Counted from the first letter of the stretch, positions 54,877 to 63,552 are shown. The stretch: DNA of 64,000 nucleotides from Rhodomicrobium sp. (GCA_021604665.1 BQJK01000001.1:620001-684000), one strand, 5' to 3'. Notes: generated from the sequence alone by a model not told the origin. A program made the numbers and translations.

Positions 54877-56277
54877 TTAGCTTTTCTTCGCTGTTAAGGC
54901 ATCTTTCTTCCGCTGTTGACTGCGACGATACCGTGCCGCCCATGTCTCCATAACTCGTTTATCAGCCCGGGTAACTGCTAAGGCATCATCAGGCACATTA
55001 TCCGTTATCACACTACCGGAGCCAATATAACAGCCATTACCAAGGGTGACAGGCGCAATAAGTGAGCTGTTAGAGCCAACAAAACTCTCAGCCCCTATTA
55101 TTGTTTTATGTTTGAAAAAGCCATCATAATTACAGGTAATCGTCCCCGCGCCAATATTCGCCTTCGCGCCAATTTCAGCGTCACCAATATAGGTCAGGTG
55201 ATTAACTTTAGCGCCCGGGCCAATATCAGCATTTTTGATCTCACAGAAATTGCCAACTTTAGCCCCCTCGCCTAGCCGAGCACCCGGCCGCAATCTTGCA
55301 AACGGCCCAATCACCGCCCCAGCCTCAATCTCAGCACCTTCAATGTGAGAGAACCCATGAATGGTCACATCATCACCAATTGAAACATTGGGTCCAAAAT
55401 AAACATGAGGTTCGATCACCACATCGCGGCCAATGATCGTGTCGGCTGCAAAAAACACACTCTCAGGGTCAATCAATGTCGCCCCGCCGCGCTGGGCACT
55501 CTCTCTCGCCCGGCGCTGGAAAATAGCCTCAGCTTCAGAAAGCTGTACCCTGTCATTAACTCCAAGCACATCCTCTTCATCACAAACAGTCACAACAGCA
55601 GAGAGACCCTTCCCCCTGGCAAGTTGCACAGCATCAGTTAGATAATACTCACCATTCGCATTGTCATTTCCAACGCTCTCAAGCAATTCAAGCATTGAGG
55701 AGGCTTTAAACCCCATCACCCCTGAATTACAAAGAGTGACAAGCTTTTCAGTCTCAGTGGCATCTTTTTCTTCAACAATCGCCTCAAGGCCGCCATCACC
55801 TCCCCTAATCAGCCGGCCATAACCCGTTGGATCATTTGCCTCAAACCCAAGCACGCCGACAGAGGCACCAGCCTCAAGTTCCTGCACCAGCCCGTCAATG
55901 GCAGCTTGCGTCAGTAATGGTGTGTCACCGTAAAGCACAAGCACATGGCCATCATGCCGCTGTTTAAGCGCCTCAGTCGCTGCAAGCACCGCATGGGCAG
56001 TGCCGAGCCGCTCTGTTTGCTCAAAAATCTGAACAGAAGGTATTTGGTCTTTAGATGGCTGGTCGCCGCTATAGCTCATTACAAGCTCCCGCGCCTCATC
56101 CATAACAGGGCCAACAACAACGGCGCATTCATCCGCGCCAAGTGACGCTGCCAACCCCAGCACATGACCAAGCATGGCCTTGCCGCCAACCTGATGCATA
56201 ACTTTAGCATGTGATGATTTCATACGTGTGCCCATGCCAGCTGCAAGAACAACAACCATAAGAGATGATGCCGTCAT
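54877..56277 (-). CDS. glmU: Bifunctional GlmU (GlcN-1-P acetyltransferase / UDP-GlcNAc pyrophosphorylase)
   Basis: Makes UDP-GlcNAc from glucosamine-1-phosphate in two steps. The N-terminal pyrophosphorylase has VVVLAAGMGTRMKSSHAKVMH, where the usual Pro before KV is replaced by Ala, and LYGDTPLL. The C-terminal left-handed beta-helix has hexapeptide repeats (ADIGPGAKVNHLTYIGDAEIGAKANIGAGTITCNYDG). The start at 56277 gives 466 residues; an earlier start adds 13 unmatched residues, and a Met six codons further on is also possible. Pairs with glmS in the same direction. Confidence 0.96.
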   Translation of the reverse strand: MTASSLMVVVLAAGMGTRMKSSHAKVMHQVGGKAMLGHVLGLAASLGADECAVVVGPVMDEARELVMSYSGDQPSKDQIPSVQIFEQTERLGTAHAVLAATEALKQRHDGHVLVLYGDTPLLTQAAIDGLVQELEAGASVGVLGFEANDPTGYGRLIRGGDGGLEAIVEEKDATETEKLVTLCNSGVMGFKASSMLELLESVGNDNANGEYYLTDAVQLARGKGLSAVVTVCDEEDVLGVNDRVQLSEAEAIFQRRARESAQRGGATLIDPESVFFAADTIIGRDVVIEPHVYFGPNVSIGDDVTIHGFSHIEGAEIEAGAVIGPFARLRPGARLGEGAKVGNFCEIKNADIGPGAKVNHLTYIGDAEIGAKANIGAGTITCNYDGFFKHKTIIGAESFVGSNSSLIAPVTLGNGCYIGSGSVITDNVPDDALAVTRADKRVMETWAARYRRSQQRKKDALTAKKS

Positions 56278-56584
56278 AAACTTTGCCCAAACCCCGTAAG
56301 CCTGTTTCCATCCCATATAATTAATGGATGATTTAAGTTGAGCAGATATTGCCTTAATCGCAACATCGGCCTCATTCCTGTCTTCTATCGGAAATTATGA
56401 AAGATCAGCCCCGGGTACAATGAAATTATGACGTTTTCCCGATATTCAGCACCATCCAACGCACCTCGCCTCCATAAAGCTGGGCTCATAATATTTGACG
56501 CCGCCCCACGACTCAGAAAAATTCGTCTGATTAAGTGCGGCGTCGGCGATAAGGCTATCAATTAACATTAAAGAGGCAGGGAAT
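56278..56584. other. Divergent glmU / SPOR-like gene region
   Basis: 307 nt with no supportable gene. The right end has GAGGCAGGGAAT before the start of the next gene. The minus-strand frame over it (56446-56658) lacks a ribosome-binding site. Confidence 0.4.
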
Positions 56585-57541
56585 ATGGTCAGTGCAAATA
56601 AGACCCCAAATATGTCTGCCAAAAAAGAAAAATCGCGGCATGAAGTAAAAATCGCCACGAATGCCTCGTTTTTTTACATATTTCTATGGATGCTCGCAGC
56701 CATTGGCGCCATTACCTATATCGCCCTTTTAGCCAATCATACCCTGCCAGACTATCTGAAAGCCTCCCAATTGAAAGTGGCAAACTTGCCAGGTTTAGCG
56801 GCACTTGAGGCCGATAAAACCTCAAGCCGTAAGAAATTCACAGAATTGCAAACCACCCTTAGCGTGACAAAAGATAATATCCGTCAGATGAATGTGAAAT
56901 ATTATGCGCTAGAAAACCGCATAAACAACATCAGCAACCGGTTGAGCCTGATGCAAAGTAACATCAAACCACAAAATACACCCCTCACAAGCGGGCTGGA
57001 TGACCCGGAGCTCAACACAGGCGCCATAAACACAATCGATAGCAGCAACAAAATACCGGATGCTAAAAAGCTGGAGATACCTTTAAGAAAAGATGCAATC
57101 AGCAAGAGCCTCGAACAGCATAAAAAAGAACAAACCGCTAAAAAAGCATCCGATAAGACCAGTTTGGCTGAGCAAAAACTAGCCGCAAACCGTCTGGAAC
57201 TTACCAAAAAACCTGTCGTGAAAGACATCCTCAACAATAAAGATCAGCCAAAAAAGAATGCCAACCCAACTATAATGCGAACTATGTTTGCAGTGTCCCT
57301 TGGTCATTACCCTGATCTGAAAAATCTTAAAAACGCCTGGAAACAACTGAACAAAAAACACAGCACAGCACTCGGCACCTTAAAGCCGCGCTATATAACC
57401 CTGGTGATAGATAACAAGCCAGTCTATCAACTCGTCTCCGGCCCACTAGATCAAGCAATAGACGCCGCCAAAATCTGCAATTATCTGCAACAAATGAAAA
57501 CCTATTGCCGCCAAACTGTGTTTCACGGCTCCGACCTTTAG
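56585..57541 (+). CDS. Single-pass membrane coiled-coil protein with SPOR-like tail
   Basis: 318 residues of unrecognised family. A basic cytosolic head (1-27) leads to one membrane helix (28-50), so the bulk is periplasmic. A coiled coil (about 75-122, ENRINNISNRLSLMQ) follows, then a low-complexity, Lys/Asn/Ser-rich linker. The last 85 residues (TMFAVSLGHYPDLKNLKNAWKQLN, PVYQLVSGPLDQAIDAAKICNYLQ) have the SPOR pattern of two strand-helix repeats with V.L.G and Y.LVSGPL. A strong GAGGCAGGG ribosome-binding site supports the start. A terminator (57563-57583) follows. It is the second SPOR-type gene within 6 kb. Confidence 0.75.
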   Translation: MVSANKTPNMSAKKEKSRHEVKIATNASFFYIFLWMLAAIGAITYIALLANHTLPDYLKASQLKVANLPGLAALEADKTSSRKKFTELQTTLSVTKDNIRQMNVKYYALENRINNISNRLSLMQSNIKPQNTPLTSGLDDPELNTGAINTIDSSNKIPDAKKLEIPLRKDAISKSLEQHKKEQTAKKASDKTSLAEQKLAANRLELTKKPVVKDILNNKDQPKKNANPTIMRTMFAVSLGHYPDLKNLKNAWKQLNKKHSTALGTLKPRYITLVIDNKPVYQLVSGPLDQAIDAAKICNYLQQMKTYCRQTVFHGSDL

Positions 57542-57562
57542 TCAAAATATCTAGGCAAATTT

Positions 57563-57583
57563 AAAAACCACCTTTTGGTTTTT
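57563..57583 (+). terminator. Terminator of the SPOR-like gene
   Basis: AAAAACCA and TGGTTTTT are perfect 8-bp arms around a 5-nt loop, 20 nt after the stop codon; the T-run is the distal arm itself. Confidence 0.7.
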
Positions 57584-57614
57584 AAGTGTTTGATTGAAAA
57601 ACATCGCCAGCATG

Positions 57615-57653
57615 AAAAAAAGGGTAAGGACTAATTCACAAAAGTCCTCACCC
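57615..57653 (-). terminator. Terminator of the zinc metallopeptidase gene
   Basis: On the minus strand GGGTGAGGACT pairs with AGTCCTTACCC (11 bp, one mismatch) across a 10-nt loop and is followed by seven T. It lies about 110 nt after the metallopeptidase stop. Confidence 0.85.
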
Positions 57654-57762
57654 CTCATCTATTTTTATAGTCATTGTAATCTCTGCTAGATTGCAGCACC
57701 TATCTTCAGGCGGCCACAAAACAAAAGCGAACAAGCTCAGCCTGGCCGCTTAAAAGCAGCCC

Positions 57763-58773
57763 TTAAAGCTTATCAGCATTAAAGGTATCACAAGAGCGCA
57801 TATTCCCAGTGTCATACCCCCGCTTAAACCAGCGCATCCGCTGTTCTGATGAACCATGGGTAAAGGCCTCAGGCACAACACGGCCTTGTGTTTTCTTCTG
57901 GATATTATCATCACCAATTTTAGAAGCCGCCACCAGCGCTTCATTAAGGTCACCCTCTTCAAGTATTTTGTTCGCCGCATCCGCATGCCGCGCCCAAAGA
58001 CCAGAGAAGCAATCAGCCTGTAGTTCCATCTGCACTTGCAATGCATTGGCCTGTGTTTTGGAAACACGGGTTTTCAAGCGCTGCACCTTCTCAGAAATGC
58101 CAAGCAATGTCTGAACATGGTGCCCCACCTCATGCGCAATCACATAAGCCTGGGCAAAATCACCCGGTGCGCCAAATTGCCGTTTCAGCTGGCTGTAAAA
58201 TGCTAAGTCGATATAAACTTTCTGGTCTATCGGGCAATAGAACGGCCCCATTGCTCTCATACCAGGGCCGCATTTCGTCTGAGTATAGTTTTCAAACAAC
58301 CGCAATGTCGGCTCGCGGTAGGTCTTCCCCATCTGTTTAAAAATCTTTTGCCAAACAAGCTCTGTCTCTCTCAATACAACAGAGGTAAACCGGCCAAGCT
58401 CATCTTTAATGCCCGCCGCCTCAGGTTTTGGAGCATTAAGGTTATTGCTTTCTGGCGTGCGGAAATCACGCCCGGTATCAGGTAACGGTTCAACATCAAT
58501 ACGCGGGGCTTTATTTTGCGTTGAAGGCACCTGGCCTTGCTGCCGCGTAATTTCTTGTAAGATTAACCCCGGATCACATTTGCCAGTGAAATACATAAAG
58601 GCCAGTAGAATTAGAATGGTCCATAGGCTAATGCCACCGCCGCGCCGCCCAGGCAGGCGAATGTTTCGCCCCCGTCCACCAGGTAATGGAAACCCAAATC
58701 GACCACCTTGCCGGCCACCTCGTCCCCGGTGATCCTCAACATTACGACTGCCTTCACGGTCTCTCCAACGCAT
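57763..58773 (-). CDS. YpfJ-like neutral zinc metallopeptidase
   Basis: 336 residues. A basic, Arg/Gly-rich cytosolic head (1-47) precedes one membrane helix (about 48-63). The periplasmic domain has the zinc motif HEVGHH (214-219), preceded by the family's CGPGMRAMGPFYCPIDQKVYIDLAFYSQL, with ELQADCFSGLWARHAD downstream. This is the KPN_02809/YpfJ family, an uncharacterised bacterial metallopeptidase group that is common in rhizobia. The C-terminal HGSSEQRMRWFKRGYDTGNMRSCDTF is conserved. Single-gene transcript with its own terminator. Confidence 0.9.
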   Translation of the reverse strand: MRWRDREGSRNVEDHRGRGGRQGGRFGFPLPGGRGRNIRLPGRRGGGISLWTILILLAFMYFTGKCDPGLILQEITRQQGQVPSTQNKAPRIDVEPLPDTGRDFRTPESNNLNAPKPEAAGIKDELGRFTSVVLRETELVWQKIFKQMGKTYREPTLRLFENYTQTKCGPGMRAMGPFYCPIDQKVYIDLAFYSQLKRQFGAPGDFAQAYVIAHEVGHHVQTLLGISEKVQRLKTRVSKTQANALQVQMELQADCFSGLWARHADAANKILEEGDLNEALVAASKIGDDNIQKKTQGRVVPEAFTHGSSEQRMRWFKRGYDTGNMRSCDTFNADKL

Positions 58774-59152
58774 AGCCCTGCCTCTCCTGGCTTAATCTAA
58801 CAAGCACTCATTTTTAAAGCACACACCAAAAAGCGCGCCGACTATTAAATAGCGCGCCATACCATGCTCAGTTTAAGCGGATTTAATATGAAAAACCAGT
58901 CCAAGATCTGAGAGCCCAACATTTAGAAGTGAGGACAGCTCCAAATTATTTAAATAGCCGCAAAAGATCATCAGCAAATAACGAACCTAAGTCTCAGCGT
59001 AATCCTGAAAAACCTAAAGATGACAGATAATTAATTTGTTTGCTGAGGGCCTTTATCGTAAATTAGAAAAATCAAAACAGACACAATCCGGCCAACTGTT
59101 ATGCGCCCAATCAGCTTTAGTAAAGCTTCTCAACCTGAAGCAGGAGACAAAA
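58774..59152. other. Metallopeptidase / DUF4189-like gene divergent region
   Basis: 379 nt with no gene. AGCGCGCC occurs twice in direct orientation (58832-58839 and 58851-58858), 19 nt apart, close to the metallopeptidase start. An upstream extension of the next gene's frame runs to 59036 but has no signal-like start. Confidence 0.4.
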
Positions 59153-59566
59153 ATGAAAACTCATTCGCCCAAAACTATATCACCCCACATAAATGCGCTT
59201 CGTGTTGCAGCATTACTGGTTGCCAGTCTCATCTTTGGCCTTAGTGCAGCGCCCGCTTACGCCGGCAATAATTATGGCGCCATTGCAGTCTCCCCCTCAA
59301 CAAAAGCTCTTGGATGGTCTTATAATTATAAATCCAAAGCCTATGCCAAAAGCGTCGCACTCGCCCATTGCCGCAAACACGCCTCTGATTGCCGCATAGC
59401 AAACTGGTTCCGCAATTCATGCGGTGCAATCGCATTCGGTAAAAAAGGCGGTTGGGGTGCTGACTGGGGGAGAAGCATCAAACAAGCCAAATGGAAAGCC
59501 GTGAAGCGTTGCCGCAAGCATGATTATGGCTGCAAAGCAGTGCGCTGGGTCTGTACAGATCGCTAA
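59153..59566 (+). CDS. Small secreted cysteine-rich protein (DUF4189-like)
   Basis: 137 residues. The ATG at 59153 follows AGGAGACAAAA and gives a signal peptide ending SAAPAYA (about residue 37); 39 open codons upstream do not. The mature ~100-residue domain has the DUF4189 pattern: NNYGAIAVSPSTKALGWSYNYKSKAYAKSVALAHCRKHASDC, NSCGAIAFGKKGGWGADWG, and RCRKHDYGCKAVRWVC. Six cysteines and strong positive charge suggest a disulphide-linked, cationic exported protein. Function of DUF4189 is unknown. A structured terminator-like element follows at once. Confidence 0.82.
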   Translation: MKTHSPKTISPHINALRVAALLVASLIFGLSAAPAYAGNNYGAIAVSPSTKALGWSYNYKSKAYAKSVALAHCRKHASDCRIANWFRNSCGAIAFGKKGGWGADWGRSIKQAKWKAVKRCRKHDYGCKAVRWVCTDR

Positions 59567-59599
59567 TAGTATAAGATTTAACATCTGAAGCTCACCTTT

Positions 59600-59672
59600 A
59601 AGAGCGGCGCTTAAACTGGAGATTTGGCATCCTGCAGCCACCTCAACCCAGCCAGTCAAAGCGCCGCTTTTG
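59600..59672 (+). terminator. Structured terminator-like element after the DUF4189-like gene
   Basis: AGCGGCGCTT (59603-59612) and AAGCGCCGCT (59659-59668) form a perfect 10-bp outer stem, followed by TTTTGTTT. The 46-nt loop can fold further: ACTGG/CCAGT (59615-59619 with 59652-59656) and TGGC/GCCA (59625-59628 with 59637-59640). A terminator with such an organised loop could also be a small RNA's 3' end. Confidence 0.55.
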
Positions 59673-59794
59673 TTTAATCTTATAATGAACGCGCTATACC
59701 TACAGTCGCCCTCCCAAAATCTGAATGATCAAACAGGTCAACACACACCGGCTTGGCAACACCCCTCCCCTCACATAAGCTGCAAAGAGCAAAG

Positions 59795-59819
59795 GGGGTG
59801 ATGTATTTCATTTCACCCC
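59795..59819. promoter_or_regulatory. Inverted repeat upstream of FAD oxidoreductase
   Basis: GGGGTGA and TCACCCC arms separated by 11 nt, without a following T-run, 42 nt upstream of the start. It could be an operator for the cluster or a leader hairpin. Confidence 0.35.
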
Positions 59820-59861
59820 TCCTAATCAGGCCTCATTAGCAAAGTTGATTTCGCAGCTCTT

Positions 59862-61205
59862 ATGAAAATAGCAATAATCGGAAGCGGTATCTCAGGTCTT
59901 GCCTCAGCGCACCTTCTCTCACCCCATAACAAGGTAACCCTATTTGAGCAAGATAACCGCCCCGGTGGCCATGCGAGAACCATCGAAATACCGCAGTCAA
60001 ACCTCAGTTATGAAACATCCCACAGTAAACCAGATACGCCGCTTTTTCTGGATACTGGCTTCATCGTCTTCAACGATAGAAACTACCCCAATCTTAATGG
60101 CCTCTTTAACCAGCTCAATGTGCCTTTTGAAGACAGCGATATGTCCTTTGGGGTCAGTTGCAATCACGGCCGGCTGGAATATTCCTCCTCCACCCCATTT
60201 GCTCAAAAACGCAATCTACTAAATCCAGCCTTCCTTGCCATGCTGCGCGATATTGTAAAATTCAATAAAGCTGCCCCCAAATGGCTAGCAACCAACCAAT
60301 ACGGTACGCTTGAAGACTGTGTTGAAGGGCTCAATCTCGGCAATTGGTTTAAAAACTATTATATCTACCCAATGGGGGCAGCCATCTGGAGCACCCCTGT
60401 AGATAGAATTATGAATTTTCCAGCGGCTAGCTTTTTACGCTTTTTTCAAAATCATGGCCTGTTAAGCCTCACCAACCGCCCGCAATGGCACACGGTCACA
60501 GGCGGTAGCCACAGCTATATAAGAAGGCTGCTGGACGCTACAGATTGTGAGCTGAGGTTAAATACAAAAATCAGCACCATCACCAGAGAGAAAAAACTCT
60601 GGAAACTAACAGATACATCAGGTGCCAGTGAGCAATTTGACCATGTCATCCTTGCCTGTCATTCAACCCAGGCCGCAAGCCTATTGAAGCAGGGTTGTTT
60701 AAAATCAGAACAACAGCAATCAGCATTGCAAAAACTAATCTCTGAGCTGAGTAACATTAAATTCCAAACCAATCAGGTAATCACTCATCTGGATAAAAGC
60801 CTAATGCCCAAAAACCGAGCCGCTTGGGCCAGTTGGAACTATCTCCAGCAAAGAGACCCTTCATCAAGAGAACAAAATGAAACGCTAACCCTCAGCTATT
60901 GGATGAACAATCTACAGAATCTGAATAAAAATTACCCCGGCTTAAAAGATGATATCATCATAACTCTCAACCCGAAGCATCAGATAAAGGAAACGCTAAT
61001 TCTTGATCAACATGAGTTTAGCCACCCTCAATTTGATCAGGCGGCCATTAAAGCACAACAAGCTTTGAGAGACAGGCAAGGCCAGCATAATCTTTGGCTA
61101 TCAGGTGCCTGGTTAAACTATGGCTTCCATGAAGACGGGATAACAAGCGCTGTAAATATTGCTGAAAAGCTTGGCGTTAAAATCCCCTGGAAACTTAACC
61201 AATAG
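59862..61205 (+). CDS. FAD-dependent oxidoreductase of the cyclopropane-synthase cluster
   Basis: 447 residues with an N-terminal Rossmann FAD fingerprint (IAIIGSGISGLASAHLL, residues 4-20, then LFEQDNRPGGHART), the amine-oxidase/protoporphyrinogen-oxidase-like fold, and a C-terminal FAD contact LSGAWLNYGFHEDGITSAVNIAEKL. This subfamily is regularly encoded with DUF1365 and a cyclopropane-fatty-acid-synthase homologue, as here. The likely role is oxidation or desaturation of a membrane-lipid acyl chain; the substrate is not known. The DUF1365 gene starts 33 nt after its stop in the same frame. Confidence 0.88.
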   Translation: MKIAIIGSGISGLASAHLLSPHNKVTLFEQDNRPGGHARTIEIPQSNLSYETSHSKPDTPLFLDTGFIVFNDRNYPNLNGLFNQLNVPFEDSDMSFGVSCNHGRLEYSSSTPFAQKRNLLNPAFLAMLRDIVKFNKAAPKWLATNQYGTLEDCVEGLNLGNWFKNYYIYPMGAAIWSTPVDRIMNFPAASFLRFFQNHGLLSLTNRPQWHTVTGGSHSYIRRLLDATDCELRLNTKISTITREKKLWKLTDTSGASEQFDHVILACHSTQAASLLKQGCLKSEQQQSALQKLISELSNIKFQTNQVITHLDKSLMPKNRAAWASWNYLQQRDPSSREQNETLTLSYWMNNLQNLNKNYPGLKDDIIITLNPKHQIKETLILDQHEFSHPQFDQAAIKAQQALRDRQGQHNLWLSGAWLNYGFHEDGITSAVNIAEKLGVKIPWKLNQ

Positions 61206-61238
61206 AGATCAGTAACGGCCAAACCATATGAGCAAAAT

Positions 61239-62105
61239 TTGAGTAAAGCCCAAACCGCAAAAATTCTAAATGGCCAGGTCCATCACAGCCGGTTCTCAGA
61301 GTGCCGTCATGATGCAGAGAAAACTGCCGCGAAAACCGGCGAGAGAGAAACAACAGCTAATGTTGGCAAATCACCAGTAAACAAAAAGCTCAATAGTTTT
61401 ACATATCAAACTTTCTATCTGGCCCTGCCACTAAAACAATTAGGTACAACCTCACTCCCCCTGAATATTGACCAACCAGGGCTCATCTCTTTCCATCAAA
61501 AAGACCACGGACCAAAAGATGGCACTTCATTAGAGCGCTGGGCACGGGAGCAGCTGGCAAGCAATAATCTCAACAAAATCGACGGAGAAATCACCCTCCT
61601 CGCTATGCCCCGCATCGCGGGTTATGTTTTTAACCCGGTGAGCTTTTGGTTCTGTCATGACATGGCCGGCAATCTACGGGCTGTCATAGCTGAAGTGAAC
61701 AACACCTTCGGTGAGCAGCATTGCTATATTTGCGCCCATGACGACCAGCGGGTGATAACCGCAAAGGAAACCATCACAGCTAAAAAACTGTTCCATGTCT
61801 CCCCTTTTCTCAAACGAGAAGGACGCTATAAATTCAGGTTCAACAACACTGAAAATTCTTTTAGCGCGGCGATTAATCTCTACTCTGAAAATAATGAATT
61901 AATCCTCGGCACATCACTGAAGGGAGAGTTTCAAGAGCTAACCCAAAAGAACCTGCGCCGTGCCCAATGGCGCACCCCCTTCATTACCTTGAAAACGATC
62001 TTACTGATCCATTGGCAAGCCATAAAACTGTTATTTAAAAGTATCCCGTACCAGATGAAACCAAAACAGCTTTCACCTCGTATCTCAAGGAGCGAGCGTG
62101 AATAA
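61239..62105 (+). CDS. DUF1365 family protein
   Basis: 288 residues of DUF1365, uncharacterised but nearly always next to cyclopropane-synthase-like genes. Core motifs are ILNGQVHHSRFS near the start, TYQTFYLALPLKQL, MPRIAGYVFNPVSFWFCHDMAGNLRAVIAEVNNTFGEQHCY, and KLFHVSPFLKREGRYKFRF. A polar insertion of about 30 residues sits between the first two. The start must be TTG at 61239: an ATG at 61228 is out of frame and stops after four codons, and the frame upstream closes at the preceding gene's stop. No obvious ribosome-binding site, so translation may depend on the upstream gene. Confidence 0.87.
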   Translation: MSKAQTAKILNGQVHHSRFSECRHDAEKTAAKTGERETTANVGKSPVNKKLNSFTYQTFYLALPLKQLGTTSLPLNIDQPGLISFHQKDHGPKDGTSLERWAREQLASNNLNKIDGEITLLAMPRIAGYVFNPVSFWFCHDMAGNLRAVIAEVNNTFGEQHCYICAHDDQRVITAKETITAKKLFHVSPFLKREGRYKFRFNNTENSFSAAINLYSENNELILGTSLKGEFQELTQKNLRRAQWRTPFITLKTILLIHWQAIKLLFKSIPYQMKPKQLSPRISRSERE

Positions 62106-62272
62106 ACAAAATGGACCTGGCGCCTCTAGTATATATTTACGCCGTTAGCCGGGAGCAAAGTCTGTGATTTAGAGCAATTTATAACAGACCCTTGATACGC
62201 ACTCCGATAGTTTAGCAACCCAATTGAAGACCAGTCAGCCATAGATCTAAGGATCCTTAACCGAAGTACCAT

Positions 62273-63439
62273 ATGATCAAAAATTATTTCAAAAACCGCC
62301 TATTCAGCCAGTTGGAGAAACTGCATTGGGGAACACTCACCCTCACCACACCTGATGGCATCACACGTCAATTTAAAGGTATAGACCCAAGCGGCGCAGC
62401 CGTTTCAATGACCGTAAAAGACTGGAGCGTCATCCCCAATCTCTTGCTAAAAGGTGATATCGGTTTCGCAGAAGATTACCGCGATAACAAATGGGAAACA
62501 GACAATCTCACTGCGCTCTTAACTCTTGCCCTAAAAAACCGCGCGCCTTTTGATAAATTTGTTCTTGGTAAAACCTTATTCCGCGCCTTTGAAAATCTGA
62601 AATATTTACTTACCCGCAACAGTCTTAAAGGGAGCCGCAAAAATATTGAGGCCCATTACGATCTCGGCAATGAATTCTATGCCCAGTGGCTCGACCCCTC
62701 AATGACTTATTCCTCAGCTGTCTTTGCAAATGAGGGACAAACTCTGGAAGCCGCACAAGCAAATAAATATGACCTCATCCTAAATCAACTGGACCGTAAA
62801 GATGGCAGCCTCCTTGAAATAGGCTGCGGCTGGGGCGGCTTTATAAAACACGCCCAGGCAGTTGGTAATTTTGATGTTAAAGGGCTGACCCTTTCCCCAA
62901 GTCAATTAAGCTATGCCGCTAAGCAAACCAAGGGCCAGGCCAGGATAGAGCTAAAAGACTACCGCCAAGAAAAAACACGATATGACAGCATCGTCTCAAT
63001 AGAAATGTTTGAAGCCGTCGGTGAAGAATATTGGCCAATTTATTTCAAACAAATCTCAAACTTATTGAACCAGGGCGGCCGCGCCGTCTTACAAACGATC
63101 ACAATCAATGAAATGGATTTTGAACGCTACCGCAAAGGGAGCGATTTCATTCGCACCTACATTTTCCCCGGCGGCATGCTGGCAAGCACCCGCCGCTTCA
63201 TAGATGAAGCAGAAAAGGCAGGGCTCATCGTCTCAACCCCCACCCATCATGGGGCCCATTACGCTAAAACTCTAAACTTGTGGCTGAAAAGTTTTGACGC
63301 GGCTGAAGCCCCCTTAAAAAAAATGGGGTTCGACGAGCCATTCATGAAGTTATGGCGCTTCTATCTGGCAGCCTGCAGCGCGGGCTTTGCAACAGGCCGC
63401 ACAGATGTAATTCAGGCAAATTTCAGCAAGCAAAGCTGA
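62273..63439 (+). CDS. Cyclopropane-fatty-acyl-phospholipid synthase-like methyltransferase
   Basis: 388-residue SAM-dependent methyltransferase of the CFA/UfaM family acting on double bonds of phospholipid acyl chains. It has IEAHYDLGNEFY (125-136), the SAM motif LEIGCGWGGF (181-190), and a C-terminal LAACSAGFATGRTDVIQANFSK with the conserved cysteine. The adjacent FAD oxidoreductase, DUF1365 and SDR genes recall the singlet-oxygen-responsive rhodobacter cluster, whose CFA homologue makes 10-methyl fatty acids leading to furan lipids; whether this enzyme makes cyclopropane or methyl products cannot be decided by eye. Confidence 0.9.
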   Translation: MIKNYFKNRLFSQLEKLHWGTLTLTTPDGITRQFKGIDPSGAAVSMTVKDWSVIPNLLLKGDIGFAEDYRDNKWETDNLTALLTLALKNRAPFDKFVLGKTLFRAFENLKYLLTRNSLKGSRKNIEAHYDLGNEFYAQWLDPSMTYSSAVFANEGQTLEAAQANKYDLILNQLDRKDGSLLEIGCGWGGFIKHAQAVGNFDVKGLTLSPSQLSYAAKQTKGQARIELKDYRQEKTRYDSIVSIEMFEAVGEEYWPIYFKQISNLLNQGGRAVLQTITINEMDFERYRKGSDFIRTYIFPGGMLASTRRFIDEAEKAGLIVSTPTHHGAHYAKTLNLWLKSFDAAEAPLKKMGFDEPFMKLWRFYLAACSAGFATGRTDVIQANFSKQS

Positions 63440-63552
63440 CCAGGCAGAATTAAACCATAAGATGATGGCAATATAGACCGGCCAGAATATCGGAACACAC
63501 CCCCTCGGAAAGACATTAACAACGGTAAGAGAAGGCCAGACGGCAAGAATTA

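Larger units (their letters stand above)
59567..59861 (+). other. Spacer before the lipid-modification cluster
   Basis: 295 nt. Left part: structured element 59600-59672. Right part: 7-bp inverted repeat GGGGTGA/TCACCCC with 11-nt loop (59795-59819), ending 42 nt before the FAD oxidoreductase ATG. No gene seen. Confidence 0.5.

Noticed and set aside
59699..59861. RpoE-type (TGATCC-N18-TAAG) promoter before the lipid cluster
   Set aside because: A TGATCA occurs at about 59727 but no matching -10 element lies at the right distance.
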